Assembly: GCF_963678635.1 (NCBI RefSeq)
Contig: NC_087062.1
Span: 31,026,833 to 31,086,832 of the forward strand
Length of the DNA: 60,000 nucleotides
Direction of reading: 5' to 3'
DNA from: Symsagittifera roscoffensis
Taxonomy: Eukaryota > Xenacoelomorpha > Acoela > Convolutidae
Positions 44,877 to 55,381 of this stretch are shown here, piece by piece. A program made the translations under genes and the position numbers. Every line of letters begins with the position of its first letter. The first letter of the stretch is position 1. A model generated the notes under the pieces. It saw nothing but the letters and a program-made list of their open reading frames with translations. It was not told where the DNA came from and searched no databases.

Positions 44877-47586
44877 GTAAACAATTTGTCTTTAAGAATC
44901 ACTGAATCAATTTCTCAAATATGTGCTTCCGTCGACGAGCAGATTTTTTGGTCATATATGAGCTTCAAATACCCGTTCTTATGTAATTTTGTTACTATTG
45001 GATGTAAGTTTACCAGCTCTGATTTTGTACAATTTTCAGCCTTTTAGTTTTTTTTTCAAACTTTAGTTTAAGCTTGTTTTGTATCGGTGTAGTGGCCTCA
45101 TATTGCGTCGTTAGAAGATCTGATGGGCGAAACATGTATTATGCAAGAGTGTATTTTGAGAGGGAACTTAAAAACTTTTTTGAGATGCTTTTTTTTAAGT
45201 TTTTGGCTCATCAACTGGCGTCCGTTCAAGTATATTTTGCTTTGCTACCGCTTCGTTAGTATTGTTAGTTTTCTAACTTAACAAGCGGGACTTTATTCAA
45301 GACGGTGCCGCACCTTTTTACCCCTTAACAATTTATCTCACCATCTTTTACCCCATATATGTGTTTCCACCAAATATTTTTCATCTTTTTAGTTTTGCCC
45401 CATTAAATCTTTCACCCCGCTTCAATTCGCTATTTTACAAAAGGCCTAATGCGCAATTAGGTAAATACCCAATTAGGACCCAATTTTGCGTATTAAAATG
45501 GCTTTCTACTTCTATTATTTTTGAATTCTTATCGAAAATTTTGTAAACTGACTCACTTCATAAAACGTTCACAATAGTTTTATTTATATCTTAGTATTAC
45601 TCTTTAGCATTGTCCAAAGTCTCGATAAAGGGTGATTTCGACTTCATTGTGTCTAGCGAAAACAAAAATTTTCTAATTATCTTGAGACATGATTGCAAAA
45701 AAGTAAGTATTGGCGTTCGCAGAGAACGGCAGAATCCTCGAGTCTTGTGGGCCAATCTGAGAGCCGAAAAGTTATCCAAGCTGTGAAAGACCTCATCTAA
45801 AACTGCACACCATCAGTGGTAAACAGCAGTTCAGCCCACAAAATGCAAGTCACGACCAAACTTTGCTCTTCCAACTAAACTAAATCCATCAAAACTGCTC
45901 AACGAAAATGCAGAAATGACGAAAAATTAATTGCGGCGATCCACTTGGCATTCATTTGGGTATTCCTCTAGTAGTTCAGAGTTTCGTTATTAACGCGAAG
46001 GTGGGAAGGACTTTCATAAAGTTTCAGATTTTGGAAAACTTTAGTTTTTGGCTAGATGACGGCACTTTCAAATGGAGCCCTAATTTTTTTCATTATGCCT
46101 TGTCACCCAAGATTCAACAAACCAATTGAACAAACTTTCGGTCGATTTTTCAGATTTGAAAAAACTAGCTCCGAGCTGCAATCCGCATTTTTTACTGGAT
46201 TTCGTGCGTTAGAAGCATGTGTGCATTATTTTCCTGAAGCGCAGTTGCCTAGTTTCTTCCGCTTGCCGCAAAATTTAACGAGGAAAATTTAGGCCTCAAA
46301 AATTACGAGATAAACTACCGCTCTCTTTGGTTTTGATAATGCTTCCCGCCTTAGCGTTCAAAAACTATAGAAATTTTGTTCAATTGTACAACATATTCTT
46401 GAGCGAAATTCAGCAAATTTTTGTGGATTGGCAAATTTTAAAATTGGCGAATTTCGTCTCTCTTTTTATTAGGAGCCGTTATCACAAACAGCGACTTTAT
46501 TTTACCCTGCTTTTTGGAATCATTGAAATGATGCAGGGAGCGGTACTGCCCGACTAAGAACACTGTTGAAGGTGGCATTTTGTGGTCATGTTCTTTTTCT
46601 AGTCGTTCGCATTTGAGTATAGGGAAATTTATCTGAAATTTACAAAAATGCGTTCGTTCAAAAACTGAAATTCCTGAAAGCATCCACCGAAAATTTTTTT
46701 CCCAAAGAAAAACTATTGTAATTTGAACGAAAATCTTAAAACAATCGAAAAAGCAGATATTCAATATCCGGGTTTTATCTAATTATCTTAATTTGTTGTG
46801 TAAATATCTTTGAAAGATGAAAAATGTATGCTTTAGTCTCAAAAGTTGAAGTTTGCTCTGATTGAATTTTTAGGCGTTATTTTGCACCCACTCGAAGACG
46901 TCCAAAACGTATTAATGTGACTCGCATTTAAAATGCTGTCTTATAGCAATTTAATTTTAGAGCAATTGCCCTTTTGATGGGATCCTAGTTTGGGAGTAAG
47001 GCTTTACTTAAGTTTGGCAGCCTTTTTGTTCAGATCATTGAAAATGGGGATAAAATTTGTATTCGGGTGTGTTTTAGTTTAGAGTGACATTTCATATTAG
47101 AGCCTTTTCAGTCGTGATTCGAATGAGATTTTTAAATTTCAAAAAAGTTTTCGCACTGTCGAGAAAAACGGGTTTGATATTTTTGAGTTTTAGTCGTTTC
47201 GTGCAAGTAAAGCGATAGAGTAATGTTCGTTATATCTGAAAGTTAGCAATTTAGGCTGAAAAAAAACATTTGATTTCACAAAAAGGAAAACTAGTGTTGG
47301 AAGCTTCATTTAGCGCTTCTCTTGAAAAAAAATATTCAAAGTTTAGAAATACAGATATTGTTCTGTGCTGGAAGTTGTTGGTTCACTCGCAGGTAACATA
47401 GTAAGCCTGGTACCGCCGACCTTTAAGCTGAACCTTTTCTACTTCTTCACCATCGCTCCTCTAATTACTTGTCCGTAAACTATTTTTCATTATCAGCATC
47501 ACATTATTGCCAATTAATTGATTGAAGCATTAAATTTCAGTACAGAAACAGTAGGTGTTCAGTTCAGCTCACTCAGCTTGTCCTGT
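44877..47586. other. Spacer before the cathepsin gene; candidate intron
   Basis: No coding region is supported. A copy of the dispersed cttttcagtcgtgattcg and gtcgagaaaaacgggtttga repeat lies at about 47100-47200. If the exons at 55-56 kb belong to the Ser-rich gene, this stretch is part of a large intron that contains the oppositely oriented cathepsin gene. Confidence 0.4.
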
Positions 47587-50500
47587 TCAGAGTCCGATTG
47601 AATATGGCAACGCAGCGCTTACAGCCTCCTCTATCATGACTTCGTTTACTCCTCTTTTAACCCGGAATGTGCCCCTCTCGCCCCAGAAGCGACTCCACGA
47701 ATTGGCACAGATCCAATATTTCTGGTCTCCTTCCTCTCCCCATCCCAAAACACGCACTGCGTGGTATCTAGACACACAATGTCATTTCTGTAGTTCAACG
47801 AAATAGTTGTTAAGAGGAGGTCTGAAATTCATTCGGGAATTCTTAGAAGTCAGAGAAACGTGGCAAAATTCCATATAAGAAACTTATTTATTTTATGTTA
47901 CCCCCGACACAAATAAGATTCATTTGCTTCAAACTTTCCTCTACTCTTACTCCCTTTACCCTGAACCTTCCTTACCCAGTGTGTTTTCCGACTATGTGTT
48001 CGTAGATCCCCATCCTATAGTTGTCGAAGTCCTCGAATGTCTCGATTATGGCTACCACTGGGCCATGAATTAACATCTCGGTCATAATGGCTTGTTCGTC
48101 TGCATCCACTATGTATGCCCGCTCCCCGTAGAACAGCTCACTATTGTATGTCCTAATGCATTTTGATAGCAATCTGCACTTTTTCTAGCGCAACGTATAG
48201 TTAAATGCAAAAGTGTACGGAAACTTATAGTTCAGAGAAGTTCAGACCACCAGCAAAGAGTACAAAGAATTTTGACCTACGTTTCAAAGAGCGCTTGCGC
48301 GGGATTGATTGTGGCATTAGATTAAAGGGCTTCTAGATTTTAGTCGGTTTCCTCAAAATCTTATTTAAAAGATGGTGGGCAGTTGCAGTAATTTTCGCTA
48401 GGAATTTGAAAGTTTGACAATTCTTTTTAAATTTTTTAAATCATTTTTCTGTCATTATTAAGTGTCAATAAGTTACTAGAGGCTTTTATATATTTTTTGG
48501 GTCTTCCCATTATAGCCCATCCAGTTTGTCAAATTTTAATCTATTATTTATATGAATGCGGGTTTCACTATCTTGCATGTTTGAGATTTTTCAACGTCAT
48601 ATTTTGCATGTTCAAGTTATATCCTATATTGCAATGCTTAAGAAATTTTAAGGAGGGTCGAACAAGCAATCTCCTAGTAGAAATACGGCCATCATTGCTT
48701 CAGTAGTGAAATCAGATTTCATATTCTATTCACTCGCTAGATGAGATGGTACAGCGGCGGAGAGGGATTCCTAATCTTGAAACGCATGTTTCAAATCCCT
48801 TTTCCGGTAAAATCTTTTTAATTTTCCAAGCTTTTTTTTCTTGCATTTTAAAGCAGCTTTTTGTCAAATTATGCTTGTATGCGAAGTGCAGCTTCGTTGC
48901 TGTGTTTCAAAGTCCTTTGGTGTCGAGTAAACTGGTCTGATGATGCTGGTTTTTCAGACTTGATTTTGATCGAGAGCGGAAAATTAATCTGTTTCAATTC
49001 TGTTATAAGAATCTGTTATCAAAATGAAGCAATCATTTAAGGCCTAATATCAATCCACTCCCTCTGTCTAAGAAAACAGCTGATTTTTGAAGGTCTCTGC
49101 ATATTTTATTGTCGGGACCACCCCCTCCCAACAAAAATGTCGACTTCTTTATAGAACCCACACACCCCTCCAAACATTAAATTTTTTCTCACCAAAATAT
49201 TTAAAAAACTGTTTTTCAACATAAAAAAATTGCCCTCTGCAATATACTAAACTTTCATGCCAATTTTAATGTTCAAAAAGTTTCTTGTCTCAGTTTTGGC
49301 ATGATATTGATTAGAATTGATCGCAAGTTGCGGACCCCTGACAATTTTCAAACCAATTCCATACCTGTTATATCCTCTGATGCACTCGTGAGAGCATTCA
49401 GGCTGCTCGGATGGAATCGTAAAGATATCGGTGGGGGTTCCGTACTTGTTGTACAGTCCCGGGTAGATGTAAGGCTGACAGGAGTCATGAGTGTTGTAGA
49501 AGCCACCAGTTGGTACACCATATCTTACGTAATAGCGCCATGCATCATACGGGTCGTGACCGTCTCTACAGTTGCCACCGTTCGTGCAGGTGAGCAGGGC
49601 AGTCGGCGAGATTCGAACCGGTCTCAGTTTGGGACGCTTGATGCAGATGCGGTCGCTGATTGCACTGGCTACCGCAATAGCCCAGCAAGAACCACAGTTG
49701 CCTAAAAAAGGGTTAAATAAAAGAAGACCAATGAGAAGACTTCATGATGTTGATGTAGAATGAAAACTTAACTGATAGTTGAATGGTTAACAGAAGCGGA
49801 TCTAGTATTTTCTCGGGGGGGGGGGTTATCAATTTCAAAAATTTTCTCGACCTTCTCGAAAAAAAAACAGGCCAATAAGAGTGTTTTATGCACTTTTTGG
49901 AAAGTTTTGACAAAAAAATTGTTATTTTTTTCAGTCCACGCTCTCTTCACAAATTAGTATATACTGGCGCCTTTAGAAAAGTATAAGGTTCGATCAGCCA
50001 AAAAGAGGTGTCTTAAAATAGCACCAAACAGGGTTTTTTTGGGTCGAATCCCTGAGGTAAAGAATACGCTAAATCCCCTCTCCCTCCCGCCATGCCCGCT
50101 AAATCCGCCCCGGTTACCTTGGTCGTGTATATCGTGTACTGTGTCGCAGTACCTCCACCGCTGCCTGGCGTCGAAATGTTTGGGCACTTCACCCCTCCAC
50201 CTCCTGAAGGGCTCGTGTCCGTATGAGTGCCTCCTAAGAATCAGACTCCGCAGGAAGTTCCGATGTCTCTGGTGGTAGCGAGGCTCAGGTACCGGATTTC
50301 TGCGCTCAAAAATTACACACAGTCGAATTTTAAAATAGTGGAGTTTAATTTAAAAAACGTTTTTTTTCCGATTGTTGTTTCCTGAAAAAAATCCAATACA
50401 AGATACAACTAACTTCAACAAATCTACGTTGCTTTGATACTTATTCTCCAACGCAATAAATACTTTGAAACAAACAATTGAGAATTATAGTTTTCCCAAG

Positions 50501-51656
50501 TATCCAAAAAAAAACATAGTTTTGCTTATTTGGTCTACATATCCCTATGTTAAAAATATGCACAGCTTTCCCGGGTATCGAAAAAAACGGTGATATGTTA
50601 CAATAGGTGGTAATTTTGAGTATAGTGCATGTATTAAGTTTTAGAACTATAATTTATAATATAGTCATTTCACTTTCAATCACTTGTACTACTACTAAGA
50701 TAGTTTTTGTAAATATATTACTCTGCCAGATGAAATCCTATTCAAAACTTCAAAATTTAGACTTAATTTAGACTTAATTTAGACTTCTTTTGCCAAAAAA
50801 ATTGGCTTTGGCAACAAATTAGAAGTAATGTGCGAAGTATAAAGAAAAACGATCCAGCTAGTCTAATTGGACCTACCTAATACCGATTGTAATATATCAC
50901 CAAAAAACACTGTTTGCTTATTTGGTCAATATATCCCTATTATCCCTATTATCTTAAAAAATGCGGATATTTTGTTGGAAGTAAACCTTGGAACAAAAAA
51001 CAGATCTTACTTGTTTGATTAATTTTTTTGTAGTGGGGCTGTACAGGGGCTGATCTAGGATTTTCTCGAGGGGGAGTTTCGAAAATTTTGTCGACCTTTT
51101 TTTAGGTCGTCGATTTTCCGAGCTCTCCCAAAGTACTAAAAAGACCCTGGTTTTTTGCCAAATTTTCTGCGCCGCAGGCAAAATTTTGAAAAAACAGGCA
51201 AAAAAAACATTTTTAGGCACTTCTTGAAAATTTTTGACCAAAAAATGGCGTTTTTTCGGCGAGCGCTCCCCACTCAAAATTAGTATATATTGGCACCAAA
51301 GGCGCCTTTAGACAAATTTTGGGGTCCGTCGGCCAAAAATGGATATTTTAAAAAAGTTCGAAGGGGGGACCCCTTGAGTCGGCCTGGGGTCGAATCCCTG
51401 AGAGGGGGGAGGGGGCGTCCGCCCGTCCCCCCCATAAATCCGCGCCTGGGGCTGTAGTTTAATTGTTAATTGCTCTTTCTCACCTGTATTTGGGAAGTGA
51501 TGGGTATGTCCTGGCCACCCAACTGGTGTTATAGTTGTTCACTATGTCCACTATCTCCTCCTCCGACAGACTATACACCGCCGCAGGAAACCAACTGATC
51601 AACAAGTTCCCATTCAACGCCACTAGTAGAACAGCACAAACAATAGGATGAGACAT
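47587..51656 (-). CDS. Cathepsin B-like cysteine protease (secreted precursor)
   Basis: Five exons give a complete 356-residue protein: 51656-51484, 50299-50118, 49701-49365, 48173-47976 and 47767-47587 (1071 nt). All junctions keep phase, with GT donors and AG acceptors. Residues 1 to about 22 form a hydrophobic signal peptide. The propeptide has SEEEIVDIVNNYNTSW, as in cathepsin B propeptides. The mature enzyme should begin near VPKHFDARQRW (about 101). Catalytic residues are present: Gln118 and Cys124 (DQGNCGSCWAIA), His299 (GYHAVRVLGWG) and Asn319 (ICANSW). The family hydrolyses proteins in lysosomes, gut or secretions. The occluding loop that gives cathepsin B its dipeptidyl-carboxypeptidase activity is shortened and lacks its His-His pair, so this is probably an endopeptidase. 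ATG 51656 was chosen because it starts the signal peptide. Introns 1 and 2 each hold a related hAT-like MITE. Confidence 0.95.
48545..48905 (+). mobile_element. Retroposon-like block and SINE-B copy in cathepsin intron 3
   Basis: Bases 48545-48640 repeat the block seen beside the 25.5-kb microsatellite (gcgggtttcactatcttgca, atattgcaatgctta). Bases about 48735-48905 are a SINE with a tRNA-like head (gatggtacagcggcggagag, box B gtttcaaatcc), body ttgcattttaaagcagcttt, and tail hairpin gcgaagtgcagcttcg at 48881-48896. Confidence 0.65.
49791..50110. mobile_element. hAT-like MITE, copy 2, filling cathepsin intron 2
   Basis: The left end is cagaagcggatctagtattt. The right end, reverse complement, is ggggcggatttagcgggc; the terminal bases are partly lost. 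Interior matches copies 1 and 3 (tctcgaaaaaaaaacagg, cttcacaaattagtatatac, ggcgccttta). The flanks atggttaa (49783-49790) and ccggttac (50110-50117) agree at 5 of 8 positions. The right flank overlaps the splice donor of cathepsin exon 2, which ends at 50118. The MITE makes up about three-quarters of the 416-bp intron. Confidence 0.8.
51044..51448. mobile_element. hAT-like MITE, copy 3, with perfect 8-bp target-site duplication
   Basis: The element starts caggggctgatctaggattt and ends taaatccgcgcctg. It is bounded by identical 8-mers gggctgta at 51036-51043 and 51449-51456. It is 405 bp long and non-coding, with extra internal G-rich sequence near 51362-51420 relative to copies 1 and 2. It lies inside intron 1 of the cathepsin gene. 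Confidence 0.93.
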
Positions 51657-54600
51657 CTTACTCAAACTGGTTAAATCGTTTGATTAGAAAACATCAGTCT
51701 TGGATATTTAGTTAGTTGATGTTAAGTCTTTTTGTTCATGGTGCTCTTTGAAATTGGTAAAATTTGATCAAGTATTTGCTGTCCGCAAATTGATCAAGTT
51801 CTCAATAGTTGTTGTATTTGTTGAACTATTGAGAAATGTTAAGGTTGTTATGTGCACAAAAGGCGATTGTTTCTGCCTTTTGAGATTAACGAACTTAATG
51901 AGGACTTTTTGATCGATCGATTTTGATTGTTTCTAATCAGTTCAAATTTTATATTTGCATATCACTTTGTCAAAAGTATTATCTTACAGACGTTTTTGAA
52001 AAACGTTATTTGATCGAACAGAAGTAGAGTAGAGTCAACTTTCCGGGACTAACGAGATTCTCTCAATCGAAAATTGGAACCTCTGAAGTTTCAGAATAGG
52101 GCCTCATTTTGTTTGGACAAAAGCACTATCTAATTTGGGGTAGACCGTAAGTTACGGTCTCATTAAGGGAAAATATTAACTATTCGAAAATCTTCTTAAA
52201 TTCGTGGCGTTTTTGTGCGAAGTGTGATGAAGATGACAAAAACAAAGCTTACAGCATTTGTGAATTCTTTCTAATCGACTACAGTTATCTTTGAAAAATT
52301 AAAATAAATACTAAAATTCAAAAAAATTTTGTTTGCATCTGTTTTATTACGTGTCAATGAACACAGTAAAGACACTTATATAGGTCGTGAAGACTTTTTT
52401 CAGTAATCAAATGGCATTTGCTTTTTGGCCTTTGAATTTTGATTTATTTCTAAGTTCTGTTCATTTTCTTTGCAACATCTACTAGCGAACAGCAAAAGTG
52501 TAAAGGTCACGAAAAAAGTTATCGAACTCTGGTTTTGAACGTTGATTTTAATTTTCTGATTGTCCAGCGGAATAAAAATTTAATCTATTAATCCATTTTT
52601 TTAAAATGTTTCACGGCTCAAATTCAAGATTTTTGTTGTATTTTAACATAACAACTATAATAGCCTGAATATACGCCAAAACTAGCTCCAAATGACGCTA
52701 TAAAGCAAAATCGACTCAGGACTGAGAGGGCTCAACGCCCTTATAAAACTCGACGCATTCTGATGATCGTTTGTGGTACCTGATATTATGTGGGAAAAAT
52801 TTGTAAAAGAAAAATTAAAACCCAACCGAGGACTTCCTCCACGCCTTCAGTTGTCAAAATAATATGATTTTTGTTTTACCCTTGAATGATCTGATTTTTC
52901 AGAATTGCATGATTTCCGTTTCCGTGGATATGTTTTAATCACAGTAGGAAATCAGTTGGTAGGCAGTAAAATTGTAAAAGCTGGTTAACTTTCAAAGCAC
53001 ACAGTAAGATCCAAATATCGTAGAAAAAATTTAAATTTGATTCTATAAAGGGTAGAATTGTCAAAAGAAAATTCAGTTTGATTTTTTTTCAGGAAAATTT
53101 ACAATGTGTTTGATTTTTGGTTTCTTTTGAATTTTGCGATCAAGTTGAGTTCCCAAATTTTGTACAAATTACGCTGTGATAACGATGTGAAAATAGCTTG
53201 AAAACGGATCTTGGCTTTTAAGAGGTTTCTCAACAAAAATTTATCTATCGGTTTATTTTTTTCCAAACTGAGTTATTCTTATCACAAAATTGACAAGAGT
53301 AGATCGTCTTGATTTTAAAGTGTGTTGTTGTAATTTTTTCTATGCTTTTACTGAAAATTTGACGGAAATACGTCGTTTTTGATCATAAACGAGTTTTCAA
53401 CTATCTTTTTGCTATGCCATGCAGTTGAATGTTTTTAGGCGACGAAATTTTGAAAGACGGGCGTCTTGATTTTCTATTCAATTTATGTTTTTGTTACAGT
53501 GTTGAGAAAAACCGGTTTGAAATTTTTGATTTTTGGTCTAATTTCGAGCTAATAAGGTGACCGGGTACGCTTACAATACCTTATTTAAGCTTAATTTAAG
53601 ATGTGAAAACTTAGTTTTACTCAAGTAAAGGTAGTTTTTGGAGTTTTTCTGCGCAATTTTTGGAAACAAAAACTTGGAAAATTTCTTCAGAAAAAATGAA
53701 AATAGTTTCTCTAGTCATTTTCTTCAAAAACTGTTTTCAATTGACCTTTTTTTACCATGACTCTGAAATACGCCTAAGTTCTATTTTTTCCTTCAGATCT
53801 TTTTATCACAACATGCAGAAAAAAAACGACACGAATTTGAAAAAAAAAGTTTTTTATTTTCTTAAGACTGGTCGGAACATTCTGTGCTACTTACACAGTA
53901 ACCGGCTATCCTTGTTGGAGTTTTGTAGATGTAGTTATTTTCGACATTTTAAAAATATGTATATATTTTTTCGCCTTGTGGCTTCCGCTAGCTTGCAATG
54001 CTATGACTGTGTTGTATCGCAAATGTTGCGAAGCTTCGCTCCTCCTCTGTTTTAAAATTTTGAAATTTATCACCATGTGTTTGCTAAAGTGCACATTTAC
54101 GGCATATTTGATTGCTCTGGGCAACAGCGTTTAGAATTTAAAGCTGAGATTTCATCTCATCGAAAAAGATTTCATTTATGGCGGTTGTTTCAATGGGCAT
54201 AGCTGTTTATAACGCTCATAATGTTAAATGTTGGTATGTCTATCTGGAATTGTTTAGTTGTTGAGCCCTTATTGCCCTCTGCTTTTTTTTTCTCTCTCTC
54301 TCTCTCTCTTTCTGTTTTGTTGTTCACCCTACTCCTGGTGTGTTCAATAATCCTTCACAGTATTTTAATCCGTCTCCGTCACACAGAACTGAAGAGCGAG
54401 GAGCTGGAAATTTTGTAGGTGGCCATCATGCCACATTTTTTCACTCCAGTGTGTATAGACTGCAATGTGCTGTGCTGTATTTAGTATTTCCCCATTTAGT
54501 GTATGAATGAATGCATTGATTCAATTGAAAAACGCAAAAAAAAAGATAAAATATCATCATTTTTTTGCTGTGCTTATATAACAGTATCTAACATACATGG

Positions 54601-54952
54601 CTCTTTATCGTCTTCACGCTCATAGATTTTAGTCTTTTTGCTTCTCTGTGTTCGTTTTCTGTTCATCTTTCTGACTTTTTTCTGCATTTACCATTTCAAT
54701 TCCACTGCAATAGAGTGTAGCTCAGAACAGGGAATTAGTGGCGGTGGCCGTGCATGATTTTTTCTACCATCGGTGCCAAACTAATCAGATTCGATCAATT
54801 GTGTATATCTAATGTGCGTGAAATTACAGCACAACGCGGCGGTGTAACTTGAATCGTTATTTTTAAAAGCAACTAAAAATTGATAGGCAAATTATTCCCG
54901 CATACTTCTCGTCTTAGAACTATACTTAGGGTGTTGGTGACTTGCCTTTCAG
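51657..54952. other. Cathepsin upstream region and repeat-bearing spacer
   Basis: The cathepsin promoter should lie in the first few hundred bases, but no clear TATA element was assigned. Bases about 52340-52620 are a SINE-C-related copy (gtgtcaatgaacacagtaaag, tatataggtcgtgaagac, agcaaaagtgtaaaggtcac, tgtccagcggaataaaaat). A fragment of the gagaaaaaccggtttgaaat repeat is near 53503. A SINE-A tail (ttgtatcgcaaatgttgcga, hairpin gcgaagcttcgc) lies at about 54013-54051. A TC microsatellite occupies about 54288-54310. No gene was recognised. Confidence 0.5.
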
Positions 54953-54967
54953 ATATTTTCAAAAGCA
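54953..54967 (+). other. Candidate 15-nt microexon
   Basis: A strong 3' splice site (gacttgcctttcag) ends at 54952 and a strong donor (gcaGTAAGT) begins at 54968. The 15-base interval atattttcaaaagca keeps phase 1, the phase in which exon 4 of the Ser-rich gene ends and the next candidate exon begins. It would add five residues. Transcript evidence would be needed to accept it. Confidence 0.3.
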
Positions 54968-55381
54968 GTAAGTTAAATTCGATCCCTCCATTTGATCGGA
55001 ACAGAAGAAAAATTCGTAACCAAATATGCGCCAATTGTAAGAGGATGAAGGAATACATCATTCTAGTCATAGCTTCTTCCCATTGTTGTATCACTGTTAT
55101 TGAAAGAGGTCCCCTCGTCCCAATTCCACACTTGGCTAATTTCTTCGAATGCAGTGTGTTCTTTGCTGGAGAAGAGAGTATTTAATACCATCACCCTTAC
55201 AAATTGACAAAACAGCAATTACCAACAACCTGACCACTTTATTTCATTCTTCAAGGCTTTTGTGCTCTGCTCTCCCCTGTATGTGACTGCTGGCCACAGC
55301 AATTGAATACCAGTGCTGTTTTTCCTTCTATCTTTGTTTCACGTCATATCCTGTTGCTATCCTTGGTTCCGGGATTGATAG

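Noticed and set aside
49301-49705. A 134-codon plus-strand ORF
   Set aside because: It is antisense to cathepsin exon 3, whose minus-strand translation carries the catalytic Cys motif.
54379-54418. A short exon encoding LKSEELEIL after a good acceptor (ccgtctccgtcacacag)
   Set aside because: An in-frame TAG precedes the only possible donor, and the piece is too short to judge.
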